Shown piece after piece: positions 7,954 through 15,208 of a stretch of DNA of 41,734 bases. The stretch lies in assembly GCA_023251555.1 (NCBI GenBank), contig JAHEYN010000022.1, forward strand, positions 3,213 to 44,946, written 5' to 3'. The position numbers and the translations under genes are program-made. The DNA is from Bacteroidota bacterium. Its GTDB lineage: Bacteria; Bacteroidota; Bacteroidia; AKYH767-A; JAHEYN01. Position 1 is the first letter of the stretch. Every line of letters starts with the position of its first letter. A model generated the notes under the pieces. That model was given only the letters and a program-made list of their open reading frames with translations. It searched no databases and was not told where the DNA came from.

Positions 7954-10044
7954 ATGAAAAGGATTTTTACTTATCTGCTTATTTTTCTTCCATGCCTGCT
8001 ATTCGCCCAGAATGAAGATGTTTATCTTCTTCGCTATACTTACAAATACAGGTACCTTCCCGAAGTGGGCTTCAGCTCCGGCCTGATGAGCTTTGTGGGG
8101 GATGTCGGTTACAAAAACATCAGGCAGCCTATCAGGTACCGGCTCGGCTATACACTGTCTCTGCAGAAATCCGTCCTCTCCTTTCTTGATGTGTCGGCAT
8201 ACCTGCACACCGGGCGCCTCTACGGAAATGAATGGGATACTTCCTTCGTATATAATTTTCAGTCAACTGTTTATTCCGGCGGACTAAACATCATTTATAA
8301 CTTCAGCAAACCTTTTTACAGCAAAAGTACCAGTCCTCCGTTCGTTTCTCCCTTCGTGCTCACAGGTATTGAGCTTGTCAGCTATGACTCCAATTCCGAT
8401 CTCAAAGATGCAAACGGCAAAACCTATTACTACTGGACTGACGGTTCGATAAGGGACAAATATCAGTATGCCTCCTTTGCCTCCTCTGCCGTTAAGCTTC
8501 AGCGGGATTATAACTACGAAACAAACGCCGTAAAGCGAACATCTGCAATCGCTTTCCCTATCGGCGGCGGGCTGAAGTTCCGGATCTCCAACAGGATGAG
8601 CTTAGACCTGGGTACAACGCTGCATATAACAAACACCGACCTGATAGATAATTTCAAATCGGCAAACAACAACGATTATTTCCTTTATTCATACGCTGGC
8701 ATACACTACAATCTCGGGGTACCCACCTGGCTGGAAGAAAAAGACGCCTCATACAAAGATGTTAACTTTAAGGCTCTTGACCAGGACGACTCCGATGCAG
8801 ACGGGGTTTCAGACCTCAATGACCGATGCCCCGGAACACCGGCAGGCGAAAAGGTGGATGTGTTCGGATGCCCTGCCGACGATGACGGAGACGGTATCCC
8901 GAATTATGCCGACAAGCAAGCCAACACTGCTGCCGGAGCCCTCGTGGATGAGCAGGGTGTTGAAATTACCGAAGAGTACCTTGCAAGTAAGATAGCGCAG
9001 CGGGATTCCATAAGAAGCGCCACGACAGAAAGAAATATCAGTTTCAATTTTGAAGATGAATCCACGGGCTCATCCTCCGGAGAGGCTTCCGCGTATATCT
9101 TCATGGTGCAGCTTGGCAAATTTAAAAGTGATGGCATTCCTTCTGATCTTATAGAAAAAATCATGTCGATCCAGGATGTCACAACCAAAACGGCAGAGGA
9201 TGGGACGACCTCTTATACCGTTGGATCATACAGGAGCAAACTGGCAGCTGAAAGCCGGTTGGGTGAACTTAAAAAAGACGGCATAAAAGATGCCTTCGTA
9301 ATTGCAACTGACAAAGACGGGAAACCCGTTGACCTTAATACCATAAAAGAGATTACAGGGCTTGCACCGGGATCTTCCGGGCATAATACAAAAGAGGAAG
9401 AACAGCAGGAAAAAACACCTTTCTCCTCCTCTTCTTCCTATGACGTTGAGTTCCGTGTACAGCTTGGAGCTTACAGCAAAACTCCCGCACCAGGCACCTT
9501 CTCGGGAGTGACGGATCTCACACAGGAGCCTGCCCCGAACGGATCCACAAGGTACCTGTCAGGCAAGTTCAGCTCTTATGCAGAAGCCACAGCATACAGG
9601 GAAACCATGATAAAGAAAGGTTTCGGCGGAGCCTTTGTTGCCGTTTATAAAAACGGGAAACGCGTTACCTTCAAATCAATCAATACCGGAGAAAACGAAA
9701 TTAAAAACCCGCCCGCAAGCAAGCAGGACGAAACATCCCTGCCTAAGCCTTCCCCCTCCGAAAACAGGAATACCGGAATTATTTTCAAAGTACAGCTTGG
9801 CGCATTTAAGAATGAACCGTCCGCACAGCAAAAAAATGTCTTCTCCTCGATACAAAATGTTCAGCAGGAAAAAACAGGGGATGGAATTACCCGCTACACT
9901 GCCGGAACCTTTTCAAACTATGAATCCGCCAACCGGTTTAAAGAAGAAGCCCTGAGCAAAGGTGCGAACGGAGCATTTGTAATTGCTTTTAAAGATGGAA
10001 GGAAAATCAGCATCAAAGAAGCCATCCAGGCAACAGGCAGGTAG
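7954..10044 (+). CDS. Outer-membrane beta-barrel protein with thrombospondin type 3 repeats and three SPOR-like domains
   Basis: 696 aa. The start at 7954 fits the signal peptide MKRIFTYLLIFLPCLLFAQ. Residues 20-270 look like an OmpA-type beta-barrel (alternating strands, many Tyr and aromatic residues). Residues about 275-330 are calcium-binding thrombospondin type 3 repeats (DQDDSDADGVSD, DRCPGTPAG, DDDGDGIPNYAD). Three SPOR-like units follow, starting MVQLGKF (about 380), RVQLGAY (about 497) and KVQLGAF (about 608), each ending in a GAFVxAxxxG-type motif. The usual OmpA murein-binding domain is absent and SPOR-like units take its place. The likely role is linking outer membrane to wall. 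It is coupled to the two genes upstream. Confidence 0.85.
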   Translation: MKRIFTYLLIFLPCLLFAQNEDVYLLRYTYKYRYLPEVGFSSGLMSFVGDVGYKNIRQPIRYRLGYTLSLQKSVLSFLDVSAYLHTGRLYGNEWDTSFVYNFQSTVYSGGLNIIYNFSKPFYSKSTSPPFVSPFVLTGIELVSYDSNSDLKDANGKTYYYWTDGSIRDKYQYASFASSAVKLQRDYNYETNAVKRTSAIAFPIGGGLKFRISNRMSLDLGTTLHITNTDLIDNFKSANNNDYFLYSYAGIHYNLGVPTWLEEKDASYKDVNFKALDQDDSDADGVSDLNDRCPGTPAGEKVDVFGCPADDDGDGIPNYADKQANTAAGALVDEQGVEITEEYLASKIAQRDSIRSATTERNISFNFEDESTGSSSGEASAYIFMVQLGKFKSDGIPSDLIEKIMSIQDVTTKTAEDGTTSYTVGSYRSKLAAESRLGELKKDGIKDAFVIATDKDGKPVDLNTIKEITGLAPGSSGHNTKEEEQQEKTPFSSSSSYDVEFRVQLGAYSKTPAPGTFSGVTDLTQEPAPNGSTRYLSGKFSSYAEATAYRETMIKKGFGGAFVAVYKNGKRVTFKSINTGENEIKNPPASKQDETSLPKPSPSENRNTGIIFKVQLGAFKNEPSAQQKNVFSSIQNVQQEKTGDGITRYTAGTFSNYESANRFKEEALSKGANGAFVIAFKDGRKISIKEAIQATGR

Positions 10045-10170
10045 TTTTTCATTTCCAGATTCCAAAAATGATACTTTTAAGTCCTGTTTAACACCAGTTT
10101 ATTCTGCGCTATCCTTTTGATAATCAGAAATTTATGTCTACTTTAGGCATGGCAAACTCCCTTTCTTGTT

Positions 10171-10848
10171 ATGAATTGTCTTATCGTAGATGACGATCCC
10201 CTGAGCCGGAAAGTTGTTGAACATTTTGTGGCAAAAACTGATTTCCTCAGGCTTGTAAAGTCATGCCCTGATGCCATTGAGGCTTACAAGGTTCTCAGGA
10301 ATGAACAGATTGACCTTGTTTTTCTCGACATCGAACTTCCTGAAATGAGCGGGCTTGAATTTATTAAATCCATTGAGCGAAAACCTTACTTCATCCTTAT
10401 TACCAGCAAAAAGGACTATGCGGTGGAAGCCTTCGAGCAGAATGTACTCGACTACCTGCTGAAACCCATCAGCTACCCGAGGTTCCTGAAAGCTGTGGAA
10501 AAATCCAGGAGAGATGCCCCGCCTTCCAATGATACCGGGGAAATTTTTATTAAAGCCGATTCCGGGAGACTGGTTAAAATCAGCACCAGTAAAATTTTAT
10601 GGATTGAGGCCCTTGCTGACTATGTGATTATCTACACCCCGCAGCAAAATTACACGATTCACACTACCATGAAGAGCATGGAACAGAAACTTTCCCGCAA
10701 TGAATTTATCAGAGCTCACCGCTCTTTCATAGTCAGAATTGATAAAATCACGGAAATTCAGGAGAATATGCTGGTGATAAACACACACCTGATCCCCATT
10801 GGCAGGCTTTACAGGAATGATCTCATGAAACGCCTGAACCTGATTTAA
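10171..10848 (+). CDS. LytTR-family response regulator (orphan)
   Basis: Cytosolic transcription regulator of 225 aa. Residues 1-115 are a receiver domain: acidic DDD at 7-9, phospho-acceptor Asp53 in VFLDIELPEMSG, Thr78, and Lys98 in LLKP. Residues about 125-225 form a LytTR DNA-binding domain (FIKADSGRLVKI, ILWIEALADYVIIY, FIRAHRSFIVRIDKI, IPIGRLYRNDL). No histidine kinase gene lies nearby, so its partner must be elsewhere. The next gene, 93 bp downstream on the same strand, is the MscL-like channel, but control of it is not shown. The start ATG at 10171 fits the first beta-strand. Confidence 0.93.
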   Translation: MNCLIVDDDPLSRKVVEHFVAKTDFLRLVKSCPDAIEAYKVLRNEQIDLVFLDIELPEMSGLEFIKSIERKPYFILITSKKDYAVEAFEQNVLDYLLKPISYPRFLKAVEKSRRDAPPSNDTGEIFIKADSGRLVKISTSKILWIEALADYVIIYTPQQNYTIHTTMKSMEQKLSRNEFIRAHRSFIVRIDKITEIQENMLVINTHLIPIGRLYRNDLMKRLNLI

Positions 10849-10918
10849 TCCGCTTTTCATCGGCCAAAACCTATCATTGGTCGAAAAGATACGTTTCCCG
10901 GGGGCATATCATATTACA

Positions 10919-10932
10919 TTTAGGAGCCTAAA
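10919..10932. promoter_or_regulatory. Short perfect palindrome before the MscL-like gene
   Basis: TTTAGG, two bases, CCTAAA, ending ten bases before the ATG at 10942. It overlaps TACATTTA, a one-mismatch match to the Bacteroidota -7 element. It could be an operator or a small leader hairpin. It does not match the direct-repeat pattern known for LytTR sites. The evidence is positional only. Confidence 0.3.
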
Positions 10933-10941
10933 TTCATATTT

Positions 10942-11367
10942 ATGAAAATATTTCATACGCTCCGGAAAAGCAGTTCAAAAGTTCTGCTTGCAAGTTTTAT
11001 CACAGGGATTATTGCCGGCAAATTTTTTTCATGGCTTGCGCTTGATGTGGCCATGCCCCACTTCGGGTTTCTCACAGGCGGCATTGATATCAAAAACATT
11101 TCACTCGTAATGGCAAATGAAAAGATCAACGACTTCGGGGAAGTGTCTCCTGCCATAGTATTCAACGTAGGAAGCTACATCGGCTACTTCATAACCGCTT
11201 TATTCATCACCTTCGGGATCATCATGGTAAACAGGCTCTTCTTTACCTATTCTTCCCAGGCACGTCATGCCGGGAAAAAACAGGCTGCCCGTCAGCACGG
11301 GAAAAACATCTCACCGCGTAATGAGTTTATAACCGAGAGCATGTACGACTTTGCAGAAGCCGAATAG
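10942..11367 (+). CDS. Divergent MscL-like mechanosensitive channel protein
   Basis: 141-aa protein with two predicted membrane helices. Helix one and the following stretch, GIIAGKFFSW then MPHFGFLTGGIDIKN, align by eye with the MscL core GVIIGAAFGK and MPPLGLLIGGIDFKQ. The second helix, VGSYIGYFITALFITFGIIM then VNRL, sits where MscL has its second helix, and a charged cytoplasmic tail follows. The length matches MscL (about 136 aa in E. coli). The conserved first-helix motif (GNVVDLAVG) is poorly kept: positions equal to Gly14, Asp18 and Gly22 read Ser, Val and Ser. It may be a relative with altered gating or another function. A typical MscL would open under osmotic down-shock. Confidence 0.6.
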   Translation: MKIFHTLRKSSSKVLLASFITGIIAGKFFSWLALDVAMPHFGFLTGGIDIKNISLVMANEKINDFGEVSPAIVFNVGSYIGYFITALFITFGIIMVNRLFFTYSSQARHAGKKQAARQHGKNISPRNEFITESMYDFAEAE

Positions 11368-11514
11368 AAAATCTTTTTACATATATGCATAAATGTGGGG
11401 GACAAAAATACCTTCTCTTTTTTATAGTGGAAACTAACCCTGTTCCAGCAATAACAGCCAGTTAGCAATACCATTGCTTACCTGAGTTTTGTATATTTTT
11501 CTTCATCGGGTTTA

Positions 11515-11859
11515 TCAATTAAAGTTGGTTAAAATTCTTTGTTTGTCCTCATTCTCTTTATCGCTCTTATGGTAAAGTTCAATAAAAATTATTTTTTCTT
11601 CTTCCTGAAAGTGAGCATAAATCAATCGCAAACCAGAATTTACACCACGTCCTTTCAATGCCTTACAGGCAATCTTTTTTACCTTGATAATACAGGTTCT
11701 CAGACCCAAATTATCAATCCGGAAACTGAATGGCGATCTTTCATCCGGTGTGACTTCTAACACTTTTTTGACAATGTCCAAATCATCATTAAGCGTTCTG
11801 TACTTTTTTAAAAGATTTTTTAAATCCTTCTTAAACTCAACAAGATCTTCAAAGATCAT
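11515..11859 (-). CDS. RelE/HigB-like toxin of a type II toxin-antitoxin pair
   Basis: 114-aa basic protein. After two helices (FKKDLKNLLKKYRTLNDDL) it shows the RelE-superfamily beta-sheet pattern: CIIKVKKIACKALKGRG, SGLRLIYAHF, IIFIELYHKSDK. Family members cut mRNA at the ribosome or act on RNA; catalytic residues vary and cannot be fixed by eye here. The start overlaps the stop of the upstream antitoxin gene (ATGA at 11856-11859), the usual coupled order of antitoxin first. Base composition is more AT-rich than the flanking genes, in keeping with transfer. ParE-type activity (gyrase) is an alternative. Confidence 0.75.
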   Translation of the reverse strand: MIFEDLVEFKKDLKNLLKKYRTLNDDLDIVKKVLEVTPDERSPFSFRIDNLGLRTCIIKVKKIACKALKGRGVNSGLRLIYAHFQEEEKIIFIELYHKSDKENEDKQRILTNFN

Positions 11860-12659
11860 TGCTCTTCAATTTCGTCCCCATAGTTTCTTACAGAGAAAGG
11901 AGCATCCCTGTAAAAAGCTAATTCGTATTTTATTTCCTCTCCTTCTTTTGAAGCTAACCAGGGCATATCCTTATGAGAAAAATTACTGATCGCGGCAGCC
12001 GACCAATCACTCATTTGTTCAATAACCCTGTCAATAATTTCTTTTTCGCTTGCTTTTAACTGAGTCAAATCTGCCTTTTCTAAAGGGAGATAACGGGTTT
12101 GCGGATAACCGTGATATTCAGTTTTAACTCTTTGTAATTGCCCTTTAGCAATCATTTGCAGAATGATTGAATCTAACTTTTGCGGAACAGGGCCATAAGG
12201 CAGTTTACGGTATTTTGCACCTGTTAAATGCTCCTCATATAATTCGTAATAATTGAAATCGGAAAAATATAATAATTTATACAGAACTGTTTCCCCGACA
12301 TTGGGTTTACCTGCACATCGCTCAAGAATATATAAAAGCACATTCTTAAACTTACCTACCTGCAGTGCAGGAACGGAAATACGTTCATCCATTTTTTTTG
12401 TCTTAGCCTCAACTTTGCCTTCTAGATCCTGACTGGTTGTAAATTCTTTAGACATAAAATCATCTAATGAAAAGCCCAATATCATTGATATTTTTTGCAA
12501 TTCAAGAATATCAACACTTCTGTTCCCTAACTCGATCTGGGCCAAAGACGGCCGGGATATTTTGACACTTTTGGCCAAATCTTCCTGAGACAACCCCTTC
12601 ATTTTACGAAGCTCTGCAATTCGCTGACCAATTTGTTTCTGTGACAGTTTAATATTCAT
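11856..12659 (-). CDS. Panacea-domain (DUF4065, SocA-like) antitoxin with an N-terminal XRE helix-turn-helix
   Basis: 267 aa; the ATG at 12659 is the first Met before the helix-turn-helix. Residues about 5-65 are an XRE-type DNA-binding domain (IAELRKMKGLSQEDLAKSVK, SRPSLAQIELGNR), which should repress its own operon. Residues about 100-255 match the Panacea/DUF4065 fold: NVLLYILERC, VLYKLLYFSDFNYYE, KYRKLPYGPVPQKLD. This domain is known as an antitoxin module that pairs with many unrelated toxins (PanAT systems). The RelE-like toxin gene follows with a 4-bp overlap. Helix-turn-helix plus Panacea fusions are a recognised subset. Confidence 0.85.
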   Translation of the reverse strand: MNIKLSQKQIGQRIAELRKMKGLSQEDLAKSVKISRPSLAQIELGNRSVDILELQKISMILGFSLDDFMSKEFTTSQDLEGKVEAKTKKMDERISVPALQVGKFKNVLLYILERCAGKPNVGETVLYKLLYFSDFNYYELYEEHLTGAKYRKLPYGPVPQKLDSIILQMIAKGQLQRVKTEYHGYPQTRYLPLEKADLTQLKASEKEIIDRVIEQMSDWSAAAISNFSHKDMPWLASKEGEEIKYELAFYRDAPFSVRNYGDEIEEQ

Positions 12660-12688
12660 AATAAGTTTGTGTTTACCATTTAACGTGA

Positions 12689-12716
12689 CAAAGATAAGCA
12701 TTGTTTTAATATCAAA
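12689..12716 (-). promoter_or_regulatory. Candidate promoter of the toxin-antitoxin operon
   Basis: On the minus strand TATCTTTG (12696-12689) matches the -7 element TAnnTTTG. TTTG (12716-12713) lies 16 bp upstream of it, a little shorter than usual. GTTT and AAAC half-sites around 12702-12716 could form an autoregulatory operator for the XRE domain. Predicted from sequence only. Confidence 0.4.
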
Positions 12717-12798
12717 CATTTATTTGTTCTAAAATTATAAACAGGCTTATCCTCAGCTATTTGCAAACACATTGCCAAAGCAATCCGGGAAAGAAAAT

Positions 12799-12941
12799 AA
12801 ATTGGTATTAACCCATGGGTAAGCCCCGGACCTTCTTGTCCGCCGTAGCGGAACGCGAAGGCGGAGAATTCCGCAGCAAGCTGCGGGGAATTGAACCAAA
12901 CCTTCTTGTCCGCCGTAGCGGAACGCGAAGGCGGATTAAAA
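12799..12941. repeat. Dispersed intergenic repeat, copy A (143 bp)
   Basis: Aligns end to end with copy B at 33830-33969: both open with AAATTGGTATT, share GAACCAAACC in the middle, and end with the same 34 bp (12908-12941). Inside copy A a 35-bp unit occurs twice exactly (12831-12865 and 12901-12935). Each unit can fold as a hairpin through TCCGCC and GGCGGA. Between them CCGCAG CAAG CTGCGG (12871-12886) is another perfect hairpin. A short open frame across it (12815-13015) is most likely not a gene. No transposase is near. The rest of the 378-bp gap 12660-13037 holds the toxin-antitoxin promoter region and AT-rich sequence. Confidence 0.85.
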
Positions 12942-13037
12942 CGATGAAAAGACTTCTAAAACGTGTCAACTTATTTCAGGATGAGATGTCTTTTCAATAT
13001 CTTTACTTACGTTAGACTACGAAATACATTGTAAGAC

Positions 13038-14285
13038 GTGCTTAAAAAAACAAAATATTTGCTTTTGCTTTTCATATTTTATATGTGTTCTAATACATTT
13101 TCTCAAAATGCATTGTGGACAATTTACGACACGACAAATTCTCCTTTACCAATTAATGATGTTAGAACTATTGCTATAGATAAAAACGATAATAAATGGT
13201 TTGGAACAGCATATGGAGGATTAGTAAAATATGATGGAATTAATTGGACAATATATAATATGTCAAACTCGCCTATTCCTTCTAATTATATAAATGCAAT
13301 TGCAGTTGATAGTCTAAACCATTTATGGATTGCTACTGGTAATGGAATGTATAACGGACTCGCATATTTTGATGGTATAAATTGGAAAGTATACAATAGC
13401 ACATCAACACCTGTTGCATTTGGCAATACGCAGGCTGTTGCAATTGACAGTTTAGGGAATGTATGGGCATATACTATGTGGTGTGGATTATACGAACTAG
13501 TAAAAATTGATAATAAAGACTCGATGACTGTATATACTTCATCCAATTCTGGTCTCCCATTTTCATGGGTTAGAGACATTGAAGTTGATAAAAACAATAC
13601 GCTTTGGCTCTCAGGTTATGACAAGGGTTTAATAAAATTCGATGGGATAAACTGGACAGTATACAATCCTCAGAACTGTGCTATGCCTGATTCCTTTGCT
13701 CGATGTATTGAGATTGCAAACAATGGTGACATTTGGGTTGGGATGTATGGCGGGTTAGCAAAATTTGATGGCATTAATTGGACAGTTTATGGTAACACTG
13801 AAACAAACGCAATCGCAGAAACTAAAAATGGAGATATTTGGATTGGCTATGATGGACAAGGAGTTGCAAAATATGACGGCTCAACATGGACGTATTATGC
13901 TTCTTACTATTCTGGTTTATCAGGTGATTTTGTATGGGATATTAAAATTGATTCCAGCAATGTTGTTTGGATTGGAACATTCTTAAAAGGTATTTCTGCT
14001 TTAAATGAAAGTTATCTTGGAATTAATGACCTAACAAATTATTTCTCTTATTCAATTTTCCCTAACCCCCTTTCTACACAGACAACTTTGCAAACAGACA
14101 ATTTTTTACACAACGCAACTATCACGGTAGACAATTGTTTCGGGCAGACAGTAAAACAAATAAAAAACATCAGCGGGCAAACAGTTACTTTCTCGCGTGA
14201 CAATCTCGCAGGCGGACTGTATTTCGTTCACGTGACACAGGACAACCAATTAATCGCGACAAAAAAATTAATTATCACCGACTGA
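13038..14285 (+). CDS. T9SS-exported beta-propeller protein (two-component-regulator-propeller-like repeats)
   Basis: 415 aa, GTG start at 13038, then a signal peptide (LKKTKYLLLLFIFYMCSNTFSQ). Residues about 25-325 are six or seven repeats of a roughly 45-residue unit with the core KYDGINWTIYN and VDSLNHLWIATG, as in propeller sensor domains. Residues about 335-415 form a type A T9SS sorting domain (SIFPNPLSTQTTL, then NLAGGLYFVHV, and a final KKLIITD). It should be secreted or held at the cell surface. No kinase part is present, so it is not itself a two-component sensor. The gene is clearly more AT-rich than its surroundings, a sign of transfer. Ligand unknown. Confidence 0.82.
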   Translation: MLKKTKYLLLLFIFYMCSNTFSQNALWTIYDTTNSPLPINDVRTIAIDKNDNKWFGTAYGGLVKYDGINWTIYNMSNSPIPSNYINAIAVDSLNHLWIATGNGMYNGLAYFDGINWKVYNSTSTPVAFGNTQAVAIDSLGNVWAYTMWCGLYELVKIDNKDSMTVYTSSNSGLPFSWVRDIEVDKNNTLWLSGYDKGLIKFDGINWTVYNPQNCAMPDSFARCIEIANNGDIWVGMYGGLAKFDGINWTVYGNTETNAIAETKNGDIWIGYDGQGVAKYDGSTWTYYASYYSGLSGDFVWDIKIDSSNVVWIGTFLKGISALNESYLGINDLTNYFSYSIFPNPLSTQTTLQTDNFLHNATITVDNCFGQTVKQIKNISGQTVTFSRDNLAGGLYFVHVTQDNQLIATKKLIITD

Positions 14286-14447
14286 ATGGGCGACAGGAAA
14301 GCCCTTTGGCTTCGGGCATTCGGCGCTCTCGAAACTTGAAAGTGTTTACAAGAAACGAGCGACTAAAAATTGACACCTAACAAAAACAGGAAATGCTGTA
14401 AACCGTTCAACAGAGTATGTAAGCATAAAGAATCAAACTAATAAGAA

Positions 14448-15128
14448 ATGAAAAGTGGAATTTTATTTACAATTTGCTTAGCAATGCTGGGCGCATGCAA
14501 GAAACCTGACGGAAAACTTTCTGGTGTAGTAACTTATTACTTTAACGCAAATTATGGTGACAAACCTGATGTTGGAGCAAAAATTTATATTGCCAATAGA
14601 AATGATGTGGATTCTTCTAAAGTAACGGCAATTGAAAAGTATATTGCGGCTAAAATTTACATGAGAATCATTGAACAAAACATGACTATGATAACTTTAG
14701 ATTCTTCTGTCTTGCAATCAGATAATGATTTTTTAAAAAGCCCTTATAGCTCTGCCGATCAGAAAGAAAGATATAAAAATGCCATTGCTAATAGGCAAAA
14801 GGACATTGCAGGTAACCAAATAAATATTGAAAAAAACTGGACTCGATTAAAAGAGATAAAAATTAATTCAGAAAAAGATTATGACCATCTCTCAGAACTT
14901 GCATCAGCACAGGTTATGGACTTCAAAATATCTAAATATTCACAATCGTTTATAGCAGATGGTGCAGGTTCTTACTCAACAAACCTGACACCTGGTAAAT
15001 ATTTCGTTCTTATTGTTTCCAATCATCGAGAAGGACATTCGAGTGCTGAACTACTTGGACAATTAAAGTTTAACCATGAAACAGTAGAGTCGGAGAAAGA
15101 AGTAACTTCTAATGCTAATTTCTATTGA
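14448..15128 (+). CDS. Lipoprotein of unknown function with a long helical insert
   Basis: 226 aa; lipobox LGAC with the lipidated Cys17 after a short signal peptide. The start of the mature part (LSGVVTYYF, then VGAKIYIANR) and its end (GSYSTNLTPGKYFVLIVSN) together resemble one carboxypeptidase-regulatory-like beta-sandwich. Between the halves lies a charged stretch of roughly 110 residues (about 55-165) that looks helical and coiled-coil-like (NRQKDIAGNQINIEKNW). I do not recognise a family. It is AT-rich like the previous gene and lies 162 bp after it; that gap shows no promoter or repeat I can support. Probably periplasm-facing or surface. Confidence 0.7.
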   Translation: MKSGILFTICLAMLGACKKPDGKLSGVVTYYFNANYGDKPDVGAKIYIANRNDVDSSKVTAIEKYIAAKIYMRIIEQNMTMITLDSSVLQSDNDFLKSPYSSADQKERYKNAIANRQKDIAGNQINIEKNWTRLKEIKINSEKDYDHLSELASAQVMDFKISKYSQSFIADGAGSYSTNLTPGKYFVLIVSNHREGHSSAELLGQLKFNHETVESEKEVTSNANFY

Positions 15129-15208
15129 TTAAATTGAAATTATACTAACCCCCTATTAACTGTACGTTTTTGTTAAAATGGTTTTGAAGTGATTGTGGTT
15201 TTATGTAC

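Noticed and set aside
12815-13015. Short open frame of 66 codons on the plus strand
   Set aside because: It runs through repeat copy A; its peptide (for example NLLVRRSGTRRRIK) is just the repeat translated, and it has no ribosome site or family signal.
14286-14447. Possible integron attC-like site (ACCTAAC) between two AT-rich genes
   Set aside because: No matching partner core site, no palindromic attC structure and no integrase were found; a 7-base match alone is not evidence.
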